A stretch of 64,000 nt of DNA, taken from the NCBI RefSeq assembly GCF_022538115.1, contig NZ_JAKZAL010000002.1:310001-374000 (forward strand). Direction: 5' to 3'. This DNA comes from Cognataquiflexum rubidum. GTDB taxonomy: Bacteria; Bacteroidota; Bacteroidia; Cytophagales; Cyclobacteriaceae. Below, piece by piece: positions 17,005-25,805 of the stretch. Made by a program: the position numbers and the translations under genes. Positions within the stretch are counted from its first letter, which is position 1; each line of letters starts with the position of its first letter. The notes under the pieces were generated by a model that was given only the letters and a program-made list of their open reading frames with translations, ran no database searches and was not told where the DNA came from.

Positions 17005-19971
17005 TTAATTCAAGAATTCGTCAAATGTAATGGATACAAAGTACATGGTTCCAACAGTTGGGTTACCCCAAGCCTGACGATAGCCACTGTTAAATAGGTT
17101 TTGACCACCTACTTTGATGATGGATTTGATGGATTGGACTTTGTAGCTGACCTGCGCATCGAAGATACTGAAGGCCGGCATTACTGAAAGCCCTTGGGTA
17201 GAGACTGAATTGCCGACAAAAGAAGACTGCCATACAAACTCATCCTGCCATCTCCAAGAGATACCAAAACCAAGGTTTTTGATCACTTCCCTGTTTGCAA
17301 AATTGAAGACAGTTCTGTATTCTGGAGTGTTGAATGCAGGTTGGAAGCCATCCAATTCATCGATGTTGTCCAACTTGTTGAAAGAGACGTTACCACCTAT
17401 GGTGTAGCCTTTAGGCAATTGATAATCCACTCCTAAAGCCCAGCCATAAGACTTGATGATTTCTTCCCTGTTGACAGGCATGGAATATACGTTTCTTGTA
17501 TTGGCACTCAATAGATTCAAACCAGAAAAGGATGCAGGGTTGGTTGCACTTGGGTTTCTGTCCTGGACCAATACCTGTCCTCCAATAAAGTTTTCGAACC
17601 TGTTATAGTAATAATATCCGTCGATCAATAACTTATTTTTGATCAAAGACTTATATCCAAACTCATAAGACTTAACGATTTCAGGTCTGAAAGTTGTTGT
17701 TTGGTATTCGGTTTTCTTGTCCTGATTTGCCATTGCTGCACGGAAAGGAACCTGCTGTGCCATAGCTGCTGCTATAGCTTCAGGAGTATTTGGGATAGTT
17801 CCTGCTATAATTCCTGGAAGGACATATTGGGTAAATACACTCTGTTGGAAAGCTGGACTTGCAGCAGTTGTTTGTACAGCACCACCGAATTGGGTAACAG
17901 TTGCTAAAGAGTATACCGGGTTGGTGTTGAAATTATACCTCTCTCTGAACAATGGCAATCCACCGATCAATCTTGCCTGTGGAGTCACCAAATCAATGAA
18001 TTGATCTTGGGTAGTCGGCAACCTGAAGCCTGTCTGATAAGAAGCCCTGAAGTTGTGTTGTCCTGCGGTATACACTGCTGATACCCTTGGAGACCACTGA
18101 CCTTCAAAATTTTCATTTTTGTCATAACGGACAGATGCTGTCAATTTCAATTTGTCATTGATCATTCTTTTGGAACCTTGAGCATATCCTCCATATTCTT
18201 GGATGGTGAATTCATTGCCATCATCATCTGTAGCAAACAGTGTTTTTTCAGAGTTCAATTGGTAAGTTCTGAAATTGGCACCAACAATAAAGTCAGCAAA
18301 CTTGATGTCTTTGAAACTGTATGAACCTTCATAGTGGTAAAGGTTTGTCTTGTCCACAAATCTTGCACCCACACCATTCTGGTTACCTGGGATTGGTCTT
18401 GAAGTGACATCCGCCAAAGCTTGGTTGAATTCCGGAGTACCTGGAAGATATCTGCCTGTATCGGCAGCACCTCTTGCAGCACCATGCGCAACTTCAGGTG
18501 AAGCTCCTTGGCTAATAGCACCCACATAGGTTCCTACATATTGTCCAAACCATGTTGTGCTTGGCTTCCATGCCTCATTGATACCTTGGGCAGCAATACC
18601 AACAGCGTATGCATCACCTGATCTTTCCTGTGTGGTGTATGCCCTTACAAACCAATTGGATCCTCTCAATTCCGCTTTGTATTGACCCAATTTAAAGTTG
18701 GCGATAGAATACCTATCTGCGCCGGTATAGACCGTTGTTCCCATACCTTGGTTTCCTTGGAAGATAGCTTCGATTTTGTCTGTAATTCTCCAATGCAAGG
18801 CAGCATTCAATTTCAATGACCTGGTATTATAATCAGCCACATCTCTTTCTTCATATCCTGTTCTGGAAACAAAGGTATTTTGCGGAATCAATCCAAGTGC
18901 TGCTGAAGGAAGCAACCCTGCATTAACCAAGGACTGACCCACGCTCAGCATGTTTACATTGGTCTCGTCACCATAGATGTTGACACCGTTAAAACCCGGG
19001 TTGTTGATCCTGTTGCCACCTTCGATAGTATTACCGTTCAAAAGTGATTGGTCTCTGAAGTCATTTGCTTGCCAATCATCAGCAGACAAGTAACTCACAT
19101 TGACTTTGATCGCAACTCTGTCACTGAGTGCTGTGGCATACCTTGCTGCAAAATCATAGAATCCTGTGGATGGGTTGGAACGCGAACCTTCGCTCATCAC
19201 GCCGCCTTTCATCTGTACAGAAAGTCCTTGGTATTGGAATGGGTTCTTACTGTTTAGCAATAAGATCCCGTTAATGGCATTTGGTCCGTAAAGGGCAGAG
19301 GCTGCACCGGGAAGCAATTCAAGGCTTTCAAGATCCAATTCAGATATACCTGCAATGTTACCTACGGAGAAGTTCAAGCCCGGCGCTTGGTTGTCCATTC
19401 CATCGATCATTTGTACGGTACGGACGTTTCCGTTAGCATTGAAACCTCTTGTGTTGAAGGATTTGAATGTGAGTGATTGGGTACTCATTTCTACCCCTTT
19501 GAGGTTATTCAAACCATCATAGAAACTCGCCTGTGGAGCCTCTCTGATAGAAATGATATCCATTCTCTCTACTGTTACAGCAGATTGAAGCACGCTCTCT
19601 TCTACCCTAGAGGCAGAAACGACAATTTCCTGACCCAAGATAGAAGCCTCAGAAAGACTTACCTGAAGGTTTGAAACATTGTCTTGTGTGATTTCTACTT
19701 CCTTACTGGAAAAACCGACCATCGAAAAAATCAAAGTTAATGGAGGTGCCTGGTTTACCCTCAGGGTGAAGTTACCATCAAGATCAGAGATGGTTCCGAC
19801 TACTTTTCCTTTGACCACTATGTTGACACCAACAAGGGTTTCTTTTGTTCCTTCCTCAGTTACTTTTCCCGAAATAGTAGTCGTTTGGGCGAAAACATCG
19901 GTAGTAGTGAAGGAGACCATAATGAGTAGCAATAATAGAATTTGCCACCTGTTTTTAGTAAATTTTTGCAT
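17005..19971 (-). CDS. TonB-dependent receptor with carboxypeptidase-like regulatory domain
   Basis: The 988-residue outer-membrane receptor begins with a signal peptide ending in VFAQ. It has a carboxypeptidase-D-like beta domain (about residues 32-118, including GTISDLDGNFTLRV), a plug domain (about 125-240, with TRGFNANGNVRTVQMIDGMDNQ and GPNAINGILLLNSKNP), and a 22-strand barrel that ends in an aromatic strand. There is no STN domain, so signalling to an anti-sigma factor is unlikely, and no SusD gene is adjacent. It therefore looks like a general TonB importer rather than a SusCD glycan system. The ligand is unknown. It is flanked by terminators and appears monocistronic. Confidence 0.92.
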   Translation of the reverse strand: MQKFTKNRWQILLLLLIMVSFTTTDVFAQTTTISGKVTEEGTKETLVGVNIVVKGKVVGTISDLDGNFTLRVNQAPPLTLIFSMVGFSSKEVEITQDNVSNLQVSLSEASILGQEIVVSASRVEESVLQSAVTVERMDIISIREAPQASFYDGLNNLKGVEMSTQSLTFKSFNTRGFNANGNVRTVQMIDGMDNQAPGLNFSVGNIAGISELDLESLELLPGAASALYGPNAINGILLLNSKNPFQYQGLSVQMKGGVMSEGSRSNPSTGFYDFAARYATALSDRVAIKVNVSYLSADDWQANDFRDQSLLNGNTIEGGNRINNPGFNGVNIYGDETNVNMLSVGQSLVNAGLLPSAALGLIPQNTFVSRTGYEERDVADYNTRSLKLNAALHWRITDKIEAIFQGNQGMGTTVYTGADRYSIANFKLGQYKAELRGSNWFVRAYTTQERSGDAYAVGIAAQGINEAWKPSTTWFGQYVGTYVGAISQGASPEVAHGAARGAADTGRYLPGTPEFNQALADVTSRPIPGNQNGVGARFVDKTNLYHYEGSYSFKDIKFADFIVGANFRTYQLNSEKTLFATDDDGNEFTIQEYGGYAQGSKRMINDKLKLTASVRYDKNENFEGQWSPRVSAVYTAGQHNFRASYQTGFRLPTTQDQFIDLVTPQARLIGGLPLFRERYNFNTNPVYSLATVTQFGGAVQTTAASPAFQQSVFTQYVLPGIIAGTIPNTPEAIAAAMAQQVPFRAAMANQDKKTEYQTTTFRPEIVKSYEFGYKSLIKNKLLIDGYYYYNRFENFIGGQVLVQDRNPSATNPASFSGLNLLSANTRNVYSMPVNREEIIKSYGWALGVDYQLPKGYTIGGNVSFNKLDNIDELDGFQPAFNTPEYRTVFNFANREVIKNLGFGISWRWQDEFVWQSSFVGNSVSTQGLSVMPAFSIFDAQVSYKVQSIKSIIKVGGQNLFNSGYRQAWGNPTVGTMYFVSITFDEFLN

Positions 19972-20214
19972 ATGCTATTTTGGGTTTGTTGTTTGATTAT
20001 ATTGAGGGTAGACTATTTGATTGAAATTTAGAGGAAATTACCAATTATCAATATAATTAGGCAAAAAAAATTTTAATCAATATTCCGTTTTATTGCAAAA
20101 AATATGATGAATTGGATTACTCAGTACTGAAAATTGCAAAAATAATAATGAGGATTGGGAAAAATTAATTTTCGTCCAGTGTTTCCTATGTTGGAATTTT
20201 CAGGAAAGGTTAAA

Positions 20215-20246
20215 AAAAATTAAAACCCTGCCGTCGGGCAGGGTTT
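20215..20246 (-). terminator. Intrinsic terminator after gldC
   Basis: AAACCCTGCC (20223-20232), a 4-base loop, and GGCAGGGTTT (20237-20246) form a perfect 10-bp stem. On the minus strand it is followed by a T-rich tract (TTTTAATTTTTTTT). It lies just past the gldC stop. Confidence 0.85.
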
Positions 20247-20249
20247 GGA

Positions 20250-20594
20250 TCATTTCAAAGTTTTTTTGTTTTCTTCGTTGACGTGGGCTACCAACCTGTC
20301 ACAAAGGGCTTTGATTTCTTCAGAAATGTATTCATCTCCGGTACTGTTTAGGATGGTCTGTCCCATTCCTCCCAAGATGTCGATATAGAATCTTTTCATT
20401 TCGACTACAGACATGTCATCAGTCCAAAGGTCAATCCTCAGGGTACTTTGGTTGAGGTTGTCCCAAACATTCAGACTGATGCTCTTTGTGGTTTCGAATC
20501 CTTCCTCTTCTTTGTCTGAAGCATCCCATTGAATAGATTTGGGAAGGTTTTTATCGTCAAGATTTATGGAGAATTTTATTTCTGAATTTTTCAT
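20250..20594 (-). CDS. gldC: Gliding motility protein GldC
   Basis: The 114-residue cytosolic protein matches the GldC family in length and pattern. It begins MKNSEIKFSINLDDKNLP, and has SISLNVWD, STLRIDLWTDDMSVVEMKRF and an acidic C-terminal helix. GldC is needed for full gliding in Flavobacterium johnsoniae, where it was found near gldB, but its biochemical role is unclear. The frame is open 45 bases further upstream, but the family start is at 20594. No other gld gene is in the window. The T9SS substrate at 58.5-63.6 kb shows that the secretion side of this machinery exists in the genome. Confidence 0.85.
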   Translation of the reverse strand: MKNSEIKFSINLDDKNLPKSIQWDASDKEEEGFETTKSISLNVWDNLNQSTLRIDLWTDDMSVVEMKRFYIDILGGMGQTILNSTGDEYISEEIKALCDRLVAHVNEENKKTLK

Positions 20595-20742
20595 CGTGGT
20601 TTGATAATTTCTATGCAAAACTAGCAAAGGCCTTTGCAAGTTCCTGTTTGCTCATTTAAATTTTGTTTGTTCCTCATTATTGGGGAGACCCCTGACTGTC
20701 TTTTCCAAATTCATCGGACATCGGTCATCCAACATTATTTCC

Positions 20743-21402
20743 TCAATCAAAAACCATTTCAGGGATTTCCCCCTCGACCAAAAGCCTGCCTTCAGTTTTG
20801 CTGACGATTTCTTCCACAGTTACTCCGGGCGCTCTTTCCAGCAATTTGAACCCTCCCTCAGGAAGTACATCCAAGACTGCCAAATCGGTCACGATTTTTT
20901 TGACACATTTGATTCCGGTGATCGGAAGGCTGCACTCTTTCAATAGTTTGGACTGTCCGTCTTTGCTGCAATGTTGCATGGCGACGATGATGTTTTCGGC
21001 AGAAGCCACCAAGTCCATCGCCCCGCCCATACCTTTGACCATTTTTCCGGGGATTTTCCAGTTGGAAATATCTCCGTTTTCTGAGACTTCCATTGCCCCA
21101 AGGATTGTCAAATGAACATGACCGCCACGGATCATGGCAAATGAATCTGCGGAATTGAACAAAGCGGAACCTTTTACCATCGTAATGGTCTGCTTGCCGG
21201 CATTGATCAGGTCCGGATCTATTTTGTCTTCGGTCGGAAAAGGGCCGATTCCCAACAATCCGTTTTCAGACTGAAGGACGACTTCAAGATTTTCAGGTAT
21301 ATAATTGGCAACCAAAGTCGGAATACCGATTCCAAGGTTGATGTATTGTCCGTTTTTGACTTCTCGGGCTATTCTTTTGGCTATTTGGGTTTTGTCTAGC
21401 AT
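20743..21402 (-). CDS. scoB: 3-oxoacid CoA-transferase subunit B
   Basis: The 219-residue protein is the B subunit of a family I CoA-transferase (succinyl-CoA:3-oxoacid or butyrate-acetoacetate type). The catalytic glutamate lies in LQSENGLLGIGPFP near residue 46, and the GSALFNSADSFAMIRGGH segment is typical. It acts with subunit A, encoded upstream on the same strand, to move CoA from succinyl-CoA (or acetyl-CoA) to acetoacetate. The HMG-CoA-lyase-like gene at 7.3 kb could supply acetoacetate. A 130-base spacer with repeats separates it from subunit A, longer than is usual for this pair. Confidence 0.92.
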   Translation of the reverse strand: MLDKTQIAKRIAREVKNGQYINLGIGIPTLVANYIPENLEVVLQSENGLLGIGPFPTEDKIDPDLINAGKQTITMVKGSALFNSADSFAMIRGGHVHLTILGAMEVSENGDISNWKIPGKMVKGMGGAMDLVASAENIIVAMQHCSKDGQSKLLKECSLPITGIKCVKKIVTDLAVLDVLPEGGFKLLERAPGVTVEEIVSKTEGRLLVEGEIPEMVFD

Positions 21403-21416
21403 GGGAGGTTTGAATG

Positions 21417-21450
21417 TTGTTGTAATGGTTGTAATTGTTGTAATGGTTGT
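21417..21450. repeat. Two tandem copies of an 18-bp unit between scoA and scoB
   Basis: TTGTTGTAATGGTTGTAA at 21417-21434 is followed by a second copy, identical for its first 16 bases, at 21435-21450. It lies in the spacer between the two CoA-transferase subunit genes. Confidence 0.7.
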
Positions 21451-21498
21451 CCGCTTCGCGTTATCGGGTTGTCAAGTTGTCGGAATGTCAAACCCGGT

Positions 21499-21518
21499 CC
21501 CTGAGCGAAGTCGAAGGG
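21499..21518. repeat. Short dispersed repeat of the Bacteroidota CCCTGAGCGAAGTCGAAGGG type
   Basis: The 20 bases have CCCT and AGGG ends and closely resemble the CCTTCGACT-CGCTCAGG words that are scattered in many Bacteroidota genomes. It sits in the scoA-scoB spacer. A related hairpin occurs at 26681-26698. Confidence 0.5.
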
Positions 21519-21532
21519 CTCGTCTCTAACTT

Positions 21533-22231
21533 CTACCCTTTACTTACCGTTCTCTGCTCGATTCTTTTTTCATAATCCACTCCCTGAAAGATCCTTTGGA
21601 CATAAATGCCCGGAGTATGGATGTGGTTTGGATCGAGTTGGCCGGCAGGGACCAATTCTTCTACTTCGGCGATGGTGATTTTTCCGGCTGTCGCCATCAT
21701 TGGGTTAAAGTTTCTTGCGGTTCCTTTGAAAATCAAGTTTCCGGCAGTATCGCCTTTCCAGGCTTTGACAAATGCAAAATCCGCTCGCAAGCCTTTTTCC
21801 ATCAGGTATATTTTCCCATCAAATTCTCGTATCTCTTTGCCATCGGCCACTTCAGTTCCGACCCCCGCAGGAGTAAAAAAAGCAGGAATTCCTGCACCGC
21901 CGGCACGGATTCTTTCGGCTAGCGTTCCCTGTGGGATCAGGTCCACTTCCAGTTCTCCGCTCAGCAACTGCCTTTCAAACTCCGCATTTTCGCCGACATA
22001 GCTTGAAATCATCTTTTTGACCATGCGTTTCTTGAGCATCAGTCCAATGCCAAAATCATCCACACCGGCATTGTTTGAAATGCAGGTGAGTCCTGTTAGG
22101 TCTTTTTGTAATAAAGCTTGGATACAGTTTTCGGGGATTCCGCAGAGGCCAAAGCCTCCAAACATCAGCACCGAATCAGAGACAACGTCCTTCACGGCTT
22201 CTGCAGCATTCGTAACGGTTTTTGTGATCAT
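21533..22231 (-). CDS. scoA: 3-oxoacid CoA-transferase subunit A
   Basis: The 232-residue protein is the A subunit of a family I CoA-transferase. The GGFGLCGIPENCI loop near the N-terminus and the GGAGIPAFFTPAGVGTEV segment are diagnostic. It forms the active enzyme with the B subunit encoded 130 bases downstream. It starts 19 bases after the ribF stop and may be cotranscribed with the ftsX-ribF group. It probably works in the use of ketone bodies or acetoacetate from leucine or lysine breakdown. Confidence 0.93.
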   Translation of the reverse strand: MITKTVTNAAEAVKDVVSDSVLMFGGFGLCGIPENCIQALLQKDLTGLTCISNNAGVDDFGIGLMLKKRMVKKMISSYVGENAEFERQLLSGELEVDLIPQGTLAERIRAGGAGIPAFFTPAGVGTEVADGKEIREFDGKIYLMEKGLRADFAFVKAWKGDTAGNLIFKGTARNFNPMMATAGKITIAEVEELVPAGQLDPNHIHTPGIYVQRIFQGVDYEKRIEQRTVSKG

Positions 22232-22250
22232 ACAAAAATTTATTTTGGGT

Positions 22251-23183
22251 TTATACTTGGGTTAAAATCTGTCGGGCCATTTCCTTGTCTTTGGCCAATT
22301 GCTCTTGGAGAGACTCCAAACCTGAAAATCTGATCTCAGGTCTCAGGTAAGATTTCAGATGGACACAGACTCTTTTGTCATATAAGTCTCCATTGAAATC
22401 AAACAAGTGCGCTTCAATCGTCCGGCTACTTCCGTTTACGGTGGGTCGGTTGCCGATGTTGAGCATGCCAAGGAAAGACTCTCCTTCGATGTCAATGGTC
22501 ACCGCATAAGCTCCGTCACAAGGGATAAGCTTGTAATCGTGAGGAATATGGATATTTGCCGTCGGAAATCCAATCGAGCGGCCAAGTTGCTGTCCTTTGA
22601 TGATGATGCCATTGAGTTCATAAGGTCTGCCAAGGAATTCATTGGCGATATGCACTTCACCTACTTCCAGTGCCTGTCGGATTTTGGTACTTGAGACGCC
22701 CACATCATCCACGTCCTCGCGGGAGATTTCCTCCAACTCAAAGTGATAGCGGCCGATGTTTTCTTTTAGGAATTCAAAACTACCTTCCCGGTTTTTACCG
22801 AAGCGGTGGTCATAGCCGATTACCAATTTACGAGTTTGGATCTTATCAATCAGGTTGTTTTGAATAAATTCTTCCGAAGTCAATTCTGAAAAATCCTTGG
22901 TAAAAGGGATCGTCAATAAATGGTCAATTCCAAATTCCCGGAGCAGTTTTGCCTTTTCTTCGAATGTTGTCAGTAGCCTGAGATTATGTTCTTCCGGATA
23001 AAGAATCAGCCTGGGATGTGGCCAAAAAGTAATCATGACGGTTTCTCCTCCGATTTCGTCTGCGATGGCCCTGATGCGATTGAGGATTTTTTGATGACCA
23101 AGATGGACTCCGTCAAAAGTCCCAATCGTCACGACGGGATTTGGCACTTGCCTGAAGTCCTCTATTCCTTCATAGATTTTCAT
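22251..23183 (-). CDS. ribF: Bifunctional riboflavin kinase / FAD synthetase
   Basis: The 310-residue enzyme makes FMN and then FAD from riboflavin. The N-terminal nucleotidyltransferase domain carries GTFDGVHLGHQKIL (residues 22-35) and the SSTKIRQAL site. The C-terminal riboflavin-kinase domain starts near residue 180 with RPYELNGIIIKGQQLGRSIGFPTANI, the ATP/FMN site. The length is normal. Its start overlaps the end of truB by 14 bases, so the two are translationally linked in the ftsX-DUF3098-uppP-truB-ribF run. Confidence 0.96.
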   Translation of the reverse strand: MKIYEGIEDFRQVPNPVVTIGTFDGVHLGHQKILNRIRAIADEIGGETVMITFWPHPRLILYPEEHNLRLLTTFEEKAKLLREFGIDHLLTIPFTKDFSELTSEEFIQNNLIDKIQTRKLVIGYDHRFGKNREGSFEFLKENIGRYHFELEEISREDVDDVGVSSTKIRQALEVGEVHIANEFLGRPYELNGIIIKGQQLGRSIGFPTANIHIPHDYKLIPCDGAYAVTIDIEGESFLGMLNIGNRPTVNGSSRTIEAHLFDFNGDLYDKRVCVHLKSYLRPEIRFSGLESLQEQLAKDKEMARQILTQV

Positions 23184-23853
23184 CCTGTCGTGCTTTTATT
23201 TTTTCAATCAGGGCAGTCAATTCTTCCGCATCTTCTAACCTAAAATCTCCGATCCTTGTTCGGGTCAGGGCGGACATATAAGCCCCGACACCCAAAATTT
23301 CGCCCAAGTCTCTGGCAAGGCTTCTGATATAAGTTCCTTTGGAGCAGACGATTCTGAAATGGACTTCGGGATTTTCAAATGCCGTAATTTCAAATTCTGA
23401 AACTGTCACCGGCCGTGCTTCCATTTTTACTTCAATGCCTTTTCGCGCAGATTCATATACCCTTTTTCCGTCGACTTTGATGGCAGAGTGCATGGGTGGG
23501 ATTTGGAGGATATCACCTGTCAGTTGAGCGACTGCTGATTTGACATTGTCAGAAGTGACGGCAGAAGGATCTGCGACATCAGTAACTTCTTTTTCCAGGT
23601 CAAAGCTCTCCGTGGTTTTTCCCAAAACAAAAATACCGGTATACTCTTTTTCCTGGGCCATGTAAGAATCAATGGACTTGGTCTTCTTTCCGGCGCAGAC
23701 AATCAACAATCCTGTCGCCAATGGATCCAAGGTCCCGGCATGCCCTACTTTTTTGATTTTCAATGCATTCCTTACCTTTTTGACCACATCAAAAGAAGTC
23801 CATTGGTAAGGCTTGTTGATCAGGAAAACTTCTCCGTAGGGTTCCTCTTGCAT
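23170..23853 (-). CDS. truB: tRNA pseudouridine-55 synthase
   Basis: TruB converts U55 to pseudouridine in the T-loop of tRNAs. The 227-residue product has LINKPYQWTSFDVV at the start, the catalytic Asp in GHAGTLDPLATGLLIV, and the RIVCSKGTYIRSLARDLG segment. It lacks an extended C-terminal PUA domain, as short bacterial TruB proteins do. I chose ATG 23853, 1 base after the uppP stop, over an in-frame ATG at 23883 inside uppP, because homology begins at MQEEPYGEVFL. It overlaps ribF by 14 bases. Confidence 0.95.
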   Translation of the reverse strand: MQEEPYGEVFLINKPYQWTSFDVVKKVRNALKIKKVGHAGTLDPLATGLLIVCAGKKTKSIDSYMAQEKEYTGIFVLGKTTESFDLEKEVTDVADPSAVTSDNVKSAVAQLTGDILQIPPMHSAIKVDGKRVYESARKGIEVKMEARPVTVSEFEITAFENPEVHFRIVCSKGTYIRSLARDLGEILGVGAYMSALTRTRIGDFRLEDAEELTALIEKIKARQDENL

Positions 23854-23854
23854 G

Positions 23855-24649
23855 TTACAAATATACGCCTGAGAAGATTGCAATCAGGCCGACTATGGAG
23901 CAATAAATGGCAAAATAGATCAGTTTGCTTTTTCTGACAATTGAAATCATCCATGTACAGGCAAAAAATCCTGCTATAAATGCTGCAATAAATCCCGCAG
24001 ATAAGTAGCCAAAACTAGCCTCATTGTAGGTCAAAGCCCCATCCAGGATATCCTTGGCGATCTTGCCCAAAATCAAAGGAACAACCATCAGAAAGGAAAA
24101 CCTTGCAGCCTTATTTTTGTCAATTCCCAAAAGAACCGAACTTGAAATCGTAGCGCCGGATCTAGAGATTCCCGGAAGCATCGCGACCATTTGTGCGAGG
24201 CCTACCAATACTGCCTTCCCAAAAGTAACGTCGTTTTCTGTGCTCTTGGCTTTGTCCGCAAAAAACAACAAGACGGCTGTTACGAGGAGCATAAAACCGA
24301 CAAAGACCACTTTCCCTCCAAAAAACTGTTCCAGTTGCTCTTCAAAAAACAAGCCTACAATCACCGCAGGAATCATTGAAATGATGATTTTGACGGTAAA
24401 TTGGGTTTCCTCATTCCATTGGAATTTCAAAAGTCCCTCAATGATTTCGACAATGTCTTTTCTAAAAACTACCAAGGTTGCCAAGGCGGTAGCAAAATGA
24501 AGCACAACGGTAAACATCATGCTTTCTTCCGGTAATTTATCACTTCCAAGTATCGCAGCACCCAACTCAAGATGGCCGCTGGATGAAACGGGCAAAAATT
24601 CGGTCAATCCTTGGACGATGCCAAGGATGATCGCGTCAATAATATCCAT
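23855..24649 (-). CDS. uppP: Undecaprenyl-diphosphatase
   Basis: The 264-residue integral membrane enzyme dephosphorylates undecaprenyl diphosphate so that the lipid carrier can be reused for peptidoglycan and other glycans. Family motifs are GIVQGLTEFLPVSSSGHL near the N-terminus, which holds the catalytic Glu/Ser region, and MLPGISRSGATI in the middle, with the essential Arg. About eight membrane helices are expected. It is 3 bases downstream of the DUF3098 gene and 1 base upstream of truB, within a tight operon. Confidence 0.96.
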   Translation of the reverse strand: MDIIDAIILGIVQGLTEFLPVSSSGHLELGAAILGSDKLPEESMMFTVVLHFATALATLVVFRKDIVEIIEGLLKFQWNEETQFTVKIIISMIPAVIVGLFFEEQLEQFFGGKVVFVGFMLLVTAVLLFFADKAKSTENDVTFGKAVLVGLAQMVAMLPGISRSGATISSSVLLGIDKNKAARFSFLMVVPLILGKIAKDILDGALTYNEASFGYLSAGFIAAFIAGFFACTWMISIVRKSKLIYFAIYCSIVGLIAIFSGVYL

Positions 24650-24652
24650 AAA

Positions 24653-24862
24653 TTATTTCTTTTCAGAATGGGCGAAAATCGCATAAAATTGAAAAATGAA
24701 TCCAGCCAAAGTGACTATCGGACCCAAAGTAAGGCCAAGAAAACCAAAGCCGTGTGGCTCAGAATCCAGACCCATGATGACAAAACCTAAAATGATGATC
24801 CCGATTCCAATCAGCATCAATCGGTAATTCTTTTTAGAAAAAGGAAATTGTGAATGATCCAT
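24653..24862 (-). CDS. DUF3098 small membrane protein
   Basis: The 69-residue protein has two membrane helices (about residues 15-33 and 43-63) around a short DSEPHGFGFLG loop, which matches the DUF3098 family found in Bacteroidota. Its function is unknown. It sits 1 base after ftsX and 3 bases before uppP, an order that recurs in this phylum, so a role near the division or envelope machinery is a reasonable guess. Confidence 0.85.
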   Translation of the reverse strand: MDHSQFPFSKKNYRLMLIGIGIIILGFVIMGLDSEPHGFGFLGLTLGPIVTLAGFIFQFYAIFAHSEKK

Positions 24863-24863
24863 A

Positions 24864-25754
24864 TTAATAAAGTTCGTCCAAAGACATGTTTAAATACTTA
24901 TTTACTGCCTGCAAGGTACTCAAAACCGAAAGCAAAATGCCCGAAAGAATCAGACCACCAAAAAGAGCATATAATAAATTGTAGTCCTGCAGCAGGGCAA
25001 ATCCATCAATATTGGCTTTGGTATATTCGATGATCCCAAACAGGATAGCCGAGGCAATGACGCCCGCAAGCATTCCAAAAACAAAAGCCCTTCCTAAAAA
25101 AGGTTTGCGGATAAAACCTCTAGTAGCACCGACCAACTGCATGCTTCTGATCAGAAATCTTTGTGAAAATAGCGCCAGTCTGATCGTATTGTTGATCAGC
25201 ATCACTACCGTAAAAACCAAAATCAGGATAAACCCTCCCATAACAAGGGCCACTTTGAAAAGGTTTTTGTTAATCGATTCCACGAGGTCTTCCATGTAAG
25301 TCACTTCAAAAACTCCGTCCATCGCTTCGATTTCTTTGACTATTTCTTCGATTTGCGCTGCGGTTTGGTATTCTTCCGCGATCGCTATCGTGTAGCTGTC
25401 TCGCAAAGGATTGTCATCCAAAAACTGTGTAAAATCCTCGCCTGTATCTTCCAGGAAAGATTTCGCAGCTTCATCTTGAGAGATAAAGGTAATGGCAAGC
25501 GAATCACCTGTCTGCAGCACATAAGGTTTGGATTCAAAAGATTTGCCAATTGCCTTCAATTCGGTTTCAGAGACATTTTTATTGAGGAAAACCTGGATTT
25601 CGATATTCTCCCGGATGATCTTGGTCAAAGTTTTGGCCTGAATGATGATCACCCCAAAAAGTCCCAAAATAAACAAGGATAGGGTAGTGCTAAAAAGAAC
25701 TGATGCAAATTTGAATTTTCCCAGTTTTGCTTTTTTCCTTGGATATGTACTCAT
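24864..25754 (-). CDS. ftsX: Cell-division permease-like protein FtsX
   Basis: The 296-residue protein has the FtsX topology. A cytosolic N-terminus leads into one membrane helix (about residues 20-42) and a periplasmic loop of some 120 residues (IEIQVFLNKNVSETELKAI...). Three more helices follow, with RSMQLVGATRGFIRKPFL between them, the coupling-helix region that contacts FtsE. FtsEX regulates cell-wall hydrolases at the division site. ftsE is not adjacent, which is common in Bacteroidota. It appears to be the first gene of the run to ribF. Confidence 0.94.
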   Translation of the reverse strand: MSTYPRKKAKLGKFKFASVLFSTTLSLFILGLFGVIIIQAKTLTKIIRENIEIQVFLNKNVSETELKAIGKSFESKPYVLQTGDSLAITFISQDEAAKSFLEDTGEDFTQFLDDNPLRDSYTIAIAEEYQTAAQIEEIVKEIEAMDGVFEVTYMEDLVESINKNLFKVALVMGGFILILVFTVVMLINNTIRLALFSQRFLIRSMQLVGATRGFIRKPFLGRAFVFGMLAGVIASAILFGIIEYTKANIDGFALLQDYNLLYALFGGLILSGILLSVLSTLQAVNKYLNMSLDELY

Positions 25755-25805
25755 GTTTTTTTTCTAATGGGTTCAAAATTAAACAGCTTGGCCAATTAAA
25801 CCAAC

